A DNA stretch of 64,000 bases from Microbacterium hydrothermale (GTDB lineage: Bacteria; Actinomycetota; Actinomycetes; Actinomycetales; Microbacteriaceae): contig NZ_STGM01000003.1 in NCBI RefSeq assembly GCF_004854025.1, forward strand, positions 372,001 to 436,000, given 5' to 3'. The notes below the pieces were generated by a model. That model saw nothing but the letters and a program-made list of their open reading frames with translations. It made no database searches and was not told the DNA's origin. A program made the position numbers and the translations under genes. This document shows, piece by piece, positions 57,749 to 64,000 of the stretch (its first letter is position 1; each line of letters opens with the position of its first letter).

Positions 57749-58420
57749 ATGAGCGACGACACTCCGGTCGCGCGTCCCGCGGTCCGGTGGGCCGTCGTCG
57801 CCCTCGTCGCCGTCGCCGTGATGGCGGTCGCCTTCGCCGTCGGACGCTTCACGGCGTTCGGCGCGACGGCGGCCCCCGCGCACCCGGCCGACACGTCGGC
57901 GGATGCCGGCTTCGCCCGCGACATGCAGGTGCACCACACGCAGGCGGTGCTGATGGCGATGGAGATCTACCGCAAGACCTCCGACGACGAGCTGCGCACG
58001 CTGTCGTACGACATCGCCGTGACCCAGTCGGGTCAGCGGGGCGAGATGTTCGGCTGGCTGGTCGAGTGGGGTCTCCCCCAGGCCTCGAGCCAGCCGCTGA
58101 TGACGTGGATGGAGAAGTCCGACGCGCACAGCCACGGCGACACCGCGGCCAAAACGCAGGACGAGCTGCTGTCCGAGATGGGCATGGCCACCGACGCTCA
58201 GCTCGACGCGTTGCGCAGCGCCGAGGGCCGACCGGCCGACTGCCTCTTCCTCGATCTGATGATCCGCCACCACGAGGGCGCCATCCCCATGGCGCAGGCG
58301 GTGATCGAGCTGGGCGACGACGCGCGTGTGAAAGAGGTCGCGGGCGCGATCGTGACCGGTCAGTCGTCGGAGCTCGACGCCATGCGCGACATCCAGTCGC
58401 GCCTCGCCTGCACCACCTGA
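57749..58420 (+). CDS. DUF305 exported protein, copper-associated family
   Basis: Ferritin-like exported protein of 223 residues. One N-terminal helix (residues 14-38) is a signal or anchor. The DUF305 motifs are FARDMQVHHTQAVLMAMEIY and LFLDLMIRHHEGAIPMAQAVIELGDD; their His and Met residues could bind Cu(I). The family is often found with copper-resistance genes. It ends LACTT and is followed by a long hairpin. Confidence 0.92.
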   Translation: MSDDTPVARPAVRWAVVALVAVAVMAVAFAVGRFTAFGATAAPAHPADTSADAGFARDMQVHHTQAVLMAMEIYRKTSDDELRTLSYDIAVTQSGQRGEMFGWLVEWGLPQASSQPLMTWMEKSDAHSHGDTAAKTQDELLSEMGMATDAQLDALRSAEGRPADCLFLDLMIRHHEGAIPMAQAVIELGDDARVKEVAGAIVTGQSSELDAMRDIQSRLACTT

Positions 58421-58462
58421 CCGCCCCGCCCACCGCCCCCGGGTGCCCGTAACACCGCGATG

Positions 58463-58519
58463 AACGGCATCCGTGACGAGGAACGCCCCCGCACCGCGTG
58501 TCTCGTCACGGATGCCGTT
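58463..58519 (+). terminator. Long hairpin after DUF305
   Basis: AACGGCATCCGTGACGAG (58463-58480) is mirrored by CTCGTCACGGATGCCGTT (58502-58519), an 18-bp perfect stem with a 21-base loop, followed by TCTCGTG. It is the best terminator for the DUF3105-DUF305 pair, unusually long for a simple terminator. Confidence 0.75.
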
Positions 58520-58589
58520 TCTCGTGACCCGTGACGCGGTCACCGCGCCGTCGGCATCCGCCCCTCCCCGCACCCGCGCCCCGCACACG

Positions 58590-58631
58590 CGAGAGGGGCA
58601 CGACACCCTTCCGGATGCCGTGCCCCTCTCG
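58590..58631 (-). terminator. Terminator of the sugar ABC operon
   Basis: CGAGAGGGGCACG (58590-58602) pairs with CGTGCCCCTCTCG (58619-58631), a 13-bp stem just after the permease stop on the minus strand. Confidence 0.8.
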
Positions 58632-58642
58632 TCGAACGGACC

Positions 58643-59620
58643 TCAGCCCTTCGTGGCCCCCGCCAGCAGGCCGCGCACGAAGAAGCGCTGCAGCAGGAAG
58701 AACACGATCAGCGGCACCAGGATCGAGATGAAGGTACCTGCGGACTGGAGGAACCACTGGTCGCCCCAGGTGCCCGACAGCGAGTTCAGCGACTGCGTCA
58801 GGGGCAGTGACGACGATGGCGCGAAGATCGTCGCCACCAGCAGGTCGTTCCACACCCAGATGAACTCCAGCACCGCGAACGACGCCAGCGCGGGAGCGGC
58901 GAGCGGCAGGATCAGGCGGAAGAAGATCTGCCCGTGACCGGCGCCGTCGACGCGCGCCGCCTCGATCACCTCGTGCGGGATCTCGGCGATGAAGTTGTGC
59001 AGCAGGAAGATGGCCAGCGGCATCGCGAAGATCACGTGCGCGATCCACACGGTGGCGAAGCTGTGCTCCACCCCGCGCAGATCGAAGCCCGGGAAGATCG
59101 TCACGTCGTTGATCGTCAGTCCGCGCGAGAACAGGCTCAGCAGGGGCACGAGGGCCATCTGCAGCGGCACGATCTGCAGCGCGAAGATGAAGATGAAGAA
59201 GAAGTTGCGGCCCTTGAAGTCGATCCACGCGAACGCGTACGCGATGAGCGAGGCGATCGCCAGCGCGAACAGCACCACCGGGATGGTGATGGCGAGCGAG
59301 TTGAGGAACGACTGCGCGAGCGTCAGGGCGGTGCCGCCCGACGTCAGCGCGAGCCGGTAGTTCTCCAGGGTGAACGACGGGTCGACGAACACCGTCCACC
59401 ATCCGGTCGACTGCGTGTCGGAGCCGGGGCGGAACGAGGTGATGAACAGTCCGAACGTCGGGATCGTCCAGAAGAACGCGATCACGATCGCCGCGATCGT
59501 GGCACCCTTCGAGGTCAGGCGCTTGCGCGCCATCGCCTCGTGCTTTCGGGTGTCGCGGGCGACCTGGCGGGCCGAACGGGTGTCGGTGGTGGGCTCGAGC
59601 ACCACGGTGGAGGTGGTCAT
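58643..59620 (-). CDS. Carbohydrate ABC transporter permease (MalG-type)
   Basis: Inner permease of 325 residues with six helices after a 40-residue hydrophilic lead. The EAA loop is EVIEAARVDGAGHGQIFFRLILPLAAPAL, and FIWVWNDLLVATIF precedes the last helices, both typical of CUT1 sugar permeases. ATG 59620 overlaps the stop of the first permease. No ATPase is in the operon; a shared MsiK-type ATPase elsewhere would be needed. Confidence 0.92.
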   Translation of the reverse strand: MTTSTVVLEPTTDTRSARQVARDTRKHEAMARKRLTSKGATIAAIVIAFFWTIPTFGLFITSFRPGSDTQSTGWWTVFVDPSFTLENYRLALTSGGTALTLAQSFLNSLAITIPVVLFALAIASLIAYAFAWIDFKGRNFFFIFIFALQIVPLQMALVPLLSLFSRGLTINDVTIFPGFDLRGVEHSFATVWIAHVIFAMPLAIFLLHNFIAEIPHEVIEAARVDGAGHGQIFFRLILPLAAPALASFAVLEFIWVWNDLLVATIFAPSSSLPLTQSLNSLSGTWGDQWFLQSAGTFISILVPLIVFFLLQRFFVRGLLAGATKG

Positions 59621-60969
59621 CGCACTTCCCTCTGCTTCCGGATCTGGCGCACGTTGAAGATGATCAGCGGCAGCACGAAGACGAACAGCACCACGGCCAG
59701 CGCGGCGGAGTGGCCGTAGCTCTGGAACCGCTGCTGCTGGTTGACCATCTCGAAGGCGAGCACGGTCGAGTCGTTGCGACCGCCGGTCATGACGGCGACG
59801 ATGTCGTAGATCTTCAGCGCGCCGATGGCGATCGTGGTGAGCACGACGATGAGCGACGAGCGGATGCCGGGCACGGTGACGTTGATGAAACGCTCCCAGG
59901 CGCTCGCCCCGTCGAGTTCGGCGGCCTCGTTCTGCTCCGGCGGAACCGCCTTGATGGCGGCCGACAGGATGACCATGGCCAGACCCGTCTGGCTCCAGAT
60001 GAAGACCACGACCAGCAACAGGGTGTTGATCAGCGGAGAGGCCGACAGCCACGAGATCGGCTGGCCGCCGAAGGCGGTGACGATCGCGTTCAGGATGCCG
60101 AGCTGGTCGCCCTGGCGGAAGTCGTAGACGAACTTCCAGATGATGCCCGCACCCACGAACGAGATGGCGAAGGGCATGAAGATGAGCACCTTGAGGTACT
60201 TCTCCCCCGCCGCACGGTCGATGAAGACGGCGTAGGCGAGACCGATCGCGGTCGCGATGGTCGGTGCGAGCAGCACCCAGATGAGGGTGTTGATGACCGA
60301 CCAGAAGCCCTCGGGGTTCGTGAAGGTCCAGATGTAGTTCTCGAAGCCGACGAAGTTGTCGCCGGTCTTGTCGAAGAACGACTGGAAGAAGGTGGTGATC
60401 GCCGGGTAGACGAGGCCGATCAGCAGCAGGATCGCGGCGGGAGCGGCGAAGAGGATGAGCTGGAACAGGTAGCCGGCTCCCTGGCGGGAGCGGTAGTCGG
60501 CGTAGAAGAGGATCGCGCCGAGGATCACCGCGATGCCGAGCACGTAGACGACGGCGTTCTGGTACGGGCGCAGCAGCATGAACGCGAGGATCGGCACGGC
60601 GAAGCACGCGACCAGGCGCAGCCAGAAGTAGCCCTTGCCCGAGCGGGGCGCGTACTCGATGAGCAGCAGGAGCAGTCCCACGACCGCCCCGAAGACCACG
60701 AGGACGAGCGGGATCTGCACGATCGGGCTGAGCCCGCCGAGCCAGATGAAGAAGCTGTTGAGGGAGAAGCCGAGCGTGGTCGGCTTGGTGTCGGCGGGGG
60801 CGCGCGTCACCATGAAGAGGAAGAGCGCCACCACGAGGATGAGCCCCACCAGGACCACGAGAAGCGTGGTCCGATTGGATGCCGCGGACCCGCGCGACGC
60901 GGCCTTGCCCCGGCCGGTCGGCGGGGGCGACGCCGCCGGCGTCGTCTCCGCGTTCTTGATATCGGTCAT
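59617..60969 (-). CDS. Carbohydrate ABC transporter permease (MalF-type)
   Basis: Outer-partner permease of 450 residues. Beyond the six core helices it has three extra N-terminal helices (residues 30-180), making it longer than most CUT1 MalF proteins. The EAA loop is NEAAELDGASAWERFINVTVPGIRSSLIVV. ATG 60969 has GGGAGGG about 7 bases upstream and is preferred over the Met six codons earlier. Confidence 0.92.
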   Translation of the reverse strand: MTDIKNAETTPAASPPPTGRGKAASRGSAASNRTTLLVVLVGLILVVALFLFMVTRAPADTKPTTLGFSLNSFFIWLGGLSPIVQIPLVLVVFGAVVGLLLLLIEYAPRSGKGYFWLRLVACFAVPILAFMLLRPYQNAVVYVLGIAVILGAILFYADYRSRQGAGYLFQLILFAAPAAILLLIGLVYPAITTFFQSFFDKTGDNFVGFENYIWTFTNPEGFWSVINTLIWVLLAPTIATAIGLAYAVFIDRAAGEKYLKVLIFMPFAISFVGAGIIWKFVYDFRQGDQLGILNAIVTAFGGQPISWLSASPLINTLLLVVVFIWSQTGLAMVILSAAIKAVPPEQNEAAELDGASAWERFINVTVPGIRSSLIVVLTTIAIGALKIYDIVAVMTGGRNDSTVLAFEMVNQQQRFQSYGHSAALAVVLFVFVLPLIIFNVRQIRKQREVR

Positions 60970-61049
60970 GACGTCCCTCCCGAACACGCCTTCGTGCTCA
61001 TCGATGAGTGCCCGTGTGGTGCCTGGGGCGGAATATGAGTATGGACCGG

Positions 61050-61078
61050 ATGGGCCGCCCGCGTCGCGGGCGGCCCAT
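61050..61078 (-). terminator. Intercistronic hairpin between binding protein and permeases
   Basis: ATGGGCCGCCCGC (61050-61062) pairs with GCGGGCGGCCCAT (61066-61078) across GTC. It lies inside the operon and could end most transcripts after the binding-protein gene. Confidence 0.75.
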
Positions 61079-61095
61079 CGATTGGTTCAGGTCGA

Positions 61096-62427
61096 TCAGT
61101 TGTCGTAACCGGCCTGGATGTTGCTCAGCACCTGGTCGGTGGGCGTGCCGTCGATCCAGCTGACCATGCCCTTCCAGAACGAACCGGCACCGACCGTGGC
61201 CGGCATCAGGTCGGAGGCGTCGAAGCGCAGGGTGGTGTTGGGGTCCTGCAGCGTCTTCATGGCCTCGGTGAGGAACTCGCTGGAGGCCAGCGACGGGTCG
61301 GCGCCCTTGTTGGCGGAGATCACACCGCCGAGCTTCACGCGGGCGTTGGCGAAGTCGGGCGTCGACATGAACTCGACGACCTTCTGCACGTTGGCGTCCT
61401 CGGAGAAGGCCGCGACGAACTCGCCGCCACCCTCGACCGCCAGCTCGCCTTCCTTCACGCCGGGGAGCAGGAACGCGTACACGTCGCCGTCGGGGGCGAT
61501 CGTGGGCGTCTCGCCGGCAGCGTTCTTCACCGTGAGGAAGTTCGCGGAGAGGAACGACGCCTGGTGCGTCATCGGGCAGCTGCCGTCGGCGACCTTGGCG
61601 GCGACGTCGGCGAACGCGGTGGAGTTGATGCTCTTGACGTCACCGAAGCCGGCGTTGACGTACGAGGGGTTGAGGAGGATCTCGCCCACGGCGTCGAAGG
61701 CCTGCTTGATCTGCGGGTCGGTGAACTTGACCTCGTTGGCGACCCACTGGTCGTACACGTCGGGGCCGGACTGGCGCAGGACCATGTCCTCGATCCAGTC
61801 GGTTCCGGGCCAGCCGGAGGCCGCGTCGGAGGCGAAGCCGGCGCACCACGGGGCGGCGCCGGTCTTCTGCTGGATGGTCTGCGTGAGCGTCATCAGCTGG
61901 TCGAAGGTCTTGGGGACCTCGACGCCCCACTCCTTGAACTTCGCCGGGGAGTACCAGACGTAGCCCTTGAGGTTGGCGAGCATCGGGGCGGCGTAGAACG
62001 TGCCGTCGTCGGTGCCGTAGGACTTCCAGTCCTCGCCCCAGTACTGGTCGACGTTCGACGAGACGGCGTCGGAGGCCTTCTGCACTTCGCCGGTGCCGAT
62101 GAGGGTCTTGAGCAGACCCGGCTGCGGGACGATCGCGATGTCGGGGGCGTCGCCACCCGACACCTTCGTGACGATGTTGCCCTCGAAGCTCTTGTCGCCG
62201 GTGTACACGACCTTGATGCCGGTGTCCTTGGTGAACTGCTCGAAGCTCTGGTTCAGCGCGTCGGCCTCGGTGCCGGTGATACCGCCGGCGATGCGCACGG
62301 TGGTCTCGCCGCCGCCCGATCCGCCCGATCCGCTGCTGTCACCCTCGGCGCAGCCCGCGAGTGCGATCGCTCCGACCGCCAGCAGCCCGACGGGAGCCAG
62401 CAGGCGATACCGCTGTGACATACCCAT
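61096..62427 (-). CDS. Carbohydrate ABC transporter substrate-binding lipoprotein
   Basis: Solute-binding protein of 443 residues. The signal peptide ends in the lipobox ALAGC (Cys26), then a Ser/Gly linker. The mature part matches the family-1 sugar-binding fold: FEQFTKDTGIKVVYTGDKSFEGNIVTKVSGGDAPDIAIVPQPGLL, YAAPMLANLKGYVWYSPAKFKEWGVEVPKTFDQLMTLTQTIQQKTG. Related proteins bind alpha-glucosides or oligosaccharides. GGAGAG lies upstream of ATG 62427. It is the first gene of the operon and under LacI control. Confidence 0.93.
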   Translation of the reverse strand: MGMSQRYRLLAPVGLLAVGAIALAGCAEGDSSGSGGSGGGETTVRIAGGITGTEADALNQSFEQFTKDTGIKVVYTGDKSFEGNIVTKVSGGDAPDIAIVPQPGLLKTLIGTGEVQKASDAVSSNVDQYWGEDWKSYGTDDGTFYAAPMLANLKGYVWYSPAKFKEWGVEVPKTFDQLMTLTQTIQQKTGAAPWCAGFASDAASGWPGTDWIEDMVLRQSGPDVYDQWVANEVKFTDPQIKQAFDAVGEILLNPSYVNAGFGDVKSINSTAFADVAAKVADGSCPMTHQASFLSANFLTVKNAAGETPTIAPDGDVYAFLLPGVKEGELAVEGGGEFVAAFSEDANVQKVVEFMSTPDFANARVKLGGVISANKGADPSLASSEFLTEAMKTLQDPNTTLRFDASDLMPATVGAGSFWKGMVSWIDGTPTDQVLSNIQAGYDN

Positions 62428-62471
62428 GTGGTCTCTCCTCTTTGAGTTCGGTGGTGCATCGGACCCTGTCG

Positions 62472-62517
62472 GGAACCGATTCCAGGCAACCGTAGAGGCA
62501 ATCCACAAGAGTTGCAA
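62472..62517 (-). promoter_or_regulatory. Promoter and operator of the sugar ABC operon
   Basis: On the minus strand: TTGCAA (62517-62512), 17 bases, TACGGT (62494-62489), then GGAATCGGTTCC (62483-62472). The operator covers the transcription start, so a bound LacI-type protein would block initiation. Confidence 0.8.
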
Positions 62518-62581
62518 CAAGCGTCAGGTCACGAACCGATAACTAGCGGAAAGACGGCGGAAAAGCGGCACGCCGCATCCC

Positions 62582-62618
62582 GGAACCGGTTCCACTTTCC
62601 TCGATTGTCGGATACTCT
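62582..62618 (+). promoter_or_regulatory. lacI-type gene promoter with operator
   Basis: The perfect palindrome GGAACCGGTTCC (62582-62593) overlaps a -35-like TTCCAC (62590-62595), spaced 17 bases from TACTCT (62613-62618). The regulator probably represses itself here. Confidence 0.7.
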
Positions 62619-62666
62619 TCTTCGACGTCGACACGGACGTCGACGCATCACGAGGAAGACCAGCGA

Positions 62667-63677
62667 ATGAGCGGAATCGCCGATGTGGCACGCCTGGCGG
62701 GCGTGTCCAAGTCGACGGCGAGCCGCGCTCTCACGGGCGGCGGCTACGTCTCCGACGGCACGCGTCAGCGCGTGGCCGACGCCGCGGCATCCCTCGGCTA
62801 CGTCCCGTCCACGAGCGCGGTGAGCCTGGCCACCGGCCGCACGCGGACCATTGCGCTCATCGTCCCCAAGGTCAACCGCTGGTACTTCGGTTCGATCGTC
62901 GAAGGGGTCGAGCGCACGCTCATCCCCCTCGGTTACGACGTGACGCTCTACGTGGCCGAGCCCGGTTCGCGCGACCGCGAGAGCCTCTACTCCACCTACC
63001 TGGCGCGCAAGAGGTTCGACGGCATCATCGCCGTCGCTCTGGAACCCGACGACGCCGACCTCGAGCGCCTGGCGAACATCGGAAAGCCCGTCGTGAGCAT
63101 CGGCAACGCGCTGTCGGGCGTCCCGACGCTCGGGCTCGACAACATCGCGATCACCCGCATCATTACGCAGCACCTCATCTCGTTGGGGCACACCGACATC
63201 GCCTTCGTCGGCAGCACACCCCCCACCGACGCCCCCGCGAAAGACGTCGACGAGCGGTCGATCGGCTACCGCAACGCCATGAACGACAACGGCCTGGCGA
63301 TCCGCATCCGCAACGTCCCGTCGACCCTCACGATCACCGACGCCTACGCCGCGGCCGCGTCGTTCCTCGCCGACGCCGCATCGCGGCCCACCGGCGTCGT
63401 GGCCGCGTGCGACGAGGTCGCGATCGGCGTGATCATCGCCGCGCGCCGGATGGGCATCTCGGTCCCGACCGAGCTCAGCGTCGTGGGCATCGACGGTCAC
63501 GACTACGCCGAGATGTTCTCGCTCACCACGATCGAGCAGTTCCCCCAGGCCCAGGGCATCGAGGCCACACGCATGCTCGTGCGGATGATCGAGGGCACGG
63601 GCGAGGTCGCCCGGCGCACCGAGGCCGACACGCGGCTCGTCGTGCGTTCCTCCACCGCTCCCCCGCGCCCCTCCTGA
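62667..63677 (+). CDS. LacI-family transcriptional regulator
   Basis: Repressor of 336 residues. The N-terminal helix-turn-helix is GIADVARLAGVSKSTASRALTGGGYVSDGTRQRVADAAASLGYVPSTSAVSLATGRT, including the hinge helix. The sugar-binding core follows, with IGYRNAMNDNG, VAACDEVAIGVIIAARRMGISVPTELSVVGIDGHDYAEMFSLTTIEQFPQAQG. It is divergent from the sugar ABC operon and both promoters carry the same operator, so it almost certainly controls both. GAGGAAG lies upstream of the ATG. Confidence 0.95.
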   Translation: MSGIADVARLAGVSKSTASRALTGGGYVSDGTRQRVADAAASLGYVPSTSAVSLATGRTRTIALIVPKVNRWYFGSIVEGVERTLIPLGYDVTLYVAEPGSRDRESLYSTYLARKRFDGIIAVALEPDDADLERLANIGKPVVSIGNALSGVPTLGLDNIAITRIITQHLISLGHTDIAFVGSTPPTDAPAKDVDERSIGYRNAMNDNGLAIRIRNVPSTLTITDAYAAAASFLADAASRPTGVVAACDEVAIGVIIAARRMGISVPTELSVVGIDGHDYAEMFSLTTIEQFPQAQGIEATRMLVRMIEGTGEVARRTEADTRLVVRSSTAPPRPS

Positions 63678-63722
63678 CCGCCCGGAGGGCACGGCGCCCC
63701 GCGTGGCGTCCTGGACCGCGAA

Positions 63723-63757
63723 GGGGCCCGGATGCCATGTCCTGGCATCCGGGCCCC
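63723..63757 (+). terminator. Terminator after the lacI-type gene
   Basis: GGGGCCCGGATGCCA (63723-63737) pairs perfectly with TGGCATCCGGGCCCC (63743-63757), a 15-bp stem with a 5-base loop, followed by TCTGTCCTGTCGT. Confidence 0.85.
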
Positions 63758-63776
63758 TCTGTCCTGTCGTGCGCGG

Positions 63777-64000
63777 TCAGTCGGCGCCGTGCGCAGAACC
63801 GGTGCTGCTGCGACGACGCCGCAGCGCCACCCCCAGGCCCAGCAGGGCCAGGGCGGCGAGCACGCCCGCGCCCATCCAGGCGGTGTCGGTGCCGGTCACC
63901 GGCAGCGCGCCGGGGCGGCCGGGGGCGTTCCCGCCCTCGTCGGCGCCGTCACCGGAACCGTCGTCGGCCCCCGACCCTCCGCCCGGAGCCGCGTCGGTGA
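63777..64000 (-). CDS. LPXTG-anchored surface protein, C-terminal end
   Basis: Only the last 73 residues are inside the window. They show a Gly/Asp/Ser-rich stalk, the sortase signal LPVTGTDTAW, a hydrophobic helix (MGAGVLAALALLGLGVAL) and the positive tail RRRRSSTGSAHGAD. This is the standard order for covalent anchoring to peptidoglycan by a sortase, which must be encoded elsewhere. The function of the main part is unknown. Confidence 0.88.
   Translation of the reverse strand, partial: TDAAPGGGSGADDGSGDGADEGGNAPGRPGALPVTGTDTAWMGAGVLAALALLGLGVALRRRRSSTGSAHGAD

Noticed and set aside
1..64000. tRNA, rRNA, transposase, integrase or prophage genes
   Set aside because: I looked for tRNA arms, transposase DDE-type frames and phage structural genes and found none.

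Overview
The window is about 70% G+C, tightly packed and rich in GTG starts. ATGA/GTGA stop-start overlaps are common, and many hairpins carry the arms GGATGCC/GGCATCC. With the cytochrome bd, CsoR, WHiB-free actinobacterial gene content and an LPXTG surface protein, this points to an actinobacterium of the family Microbacteriaceae, most likely Microbacterium or a close relative. That assignment is an inference from style and gene content, not from a marker gene. No rRNA, tRNA, CRISPR array, transposase or phage gene was seen, so this looks like chromosome rather than an accessory island.

Layout. 0-3 kb: a minus-strand copper-linked operon (membrane protein, CopC, PCuAC copper chaperone lipoprotein, Tat-exported DyP peroxidase cut by the window edge). 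3-10.4 kb: an epimerase, two small genes around a long inverted repeat (one encoding an 86-residue protein built of 21-residue repeats), AraC and GNAT genes, then a stress-like group (SDR, GH15 glycosidase, Dps) and a heptad-repeat coiled-coil membrane protein. 10.5-25 kb: DUF3516 helicase with a REP-like palindrome inside its reading frame, LLM oxidoreductase, hypothetical genes, a Tat-exported GH113-like protein, an ABM-SnoaL fusion, acyltransferase, RNase HI, NAD-type 6-phosphogluconate dehydrogenase, DUF151 nuclease and a two-component pair. 25.4-27.2 kb: an FtsX-type ABC exporter next to that pair. 27.8-28.4 kb: csoR-copZ with a textbook CsoR operator lying on the start codon. 28.8-35.4 kb: PadR regulator and cydABDC (bd oxidase plus its CydDC exporter).

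35.5-47.3 kb is a molybdenum region: modABC uptake, a HTH-TOBE regulator, and moaA, moeB, moeA, moaC, moaD, moaE and a mog/moaB-type gene, interrupted by an XRE regulator with an SDR target and by a membrane-anchored endonuclease/exonuclease/phosphatase. No molybdoenzyme is in the window. 47.3-58.4 kb: SDR-DUF2867, a fragment of a membrane protein gene, carboxylesterase, two MFS transporters, a HerA-like DUF853 ATPase, PAP2 phosphatase, and a DUF3105-DUF305 pair. 58.6-63.7 kb: a sugar ABC importer (binding protein, two permeases) divergent from its LacI regulator, with a GGAACCGRTTCC operator at each promoter. The window ends in the LPVTG-anchored tail of a surface protein.

Two themes recur. 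Copper and respiration: the PCuAC/CopC/DyP cluster, CsoR-CopZ, the copper-free bd oxidase and DUF305 would fit an organism that handles copper stress and low oxygen. Gene starts: at least eight genes have a TANNNT -10 box only 6-7 bases before the start codon and no Shine-Dalgarno sequence, which predicts leaderless mRNAs. This also moves the start of the DUF151 gene.
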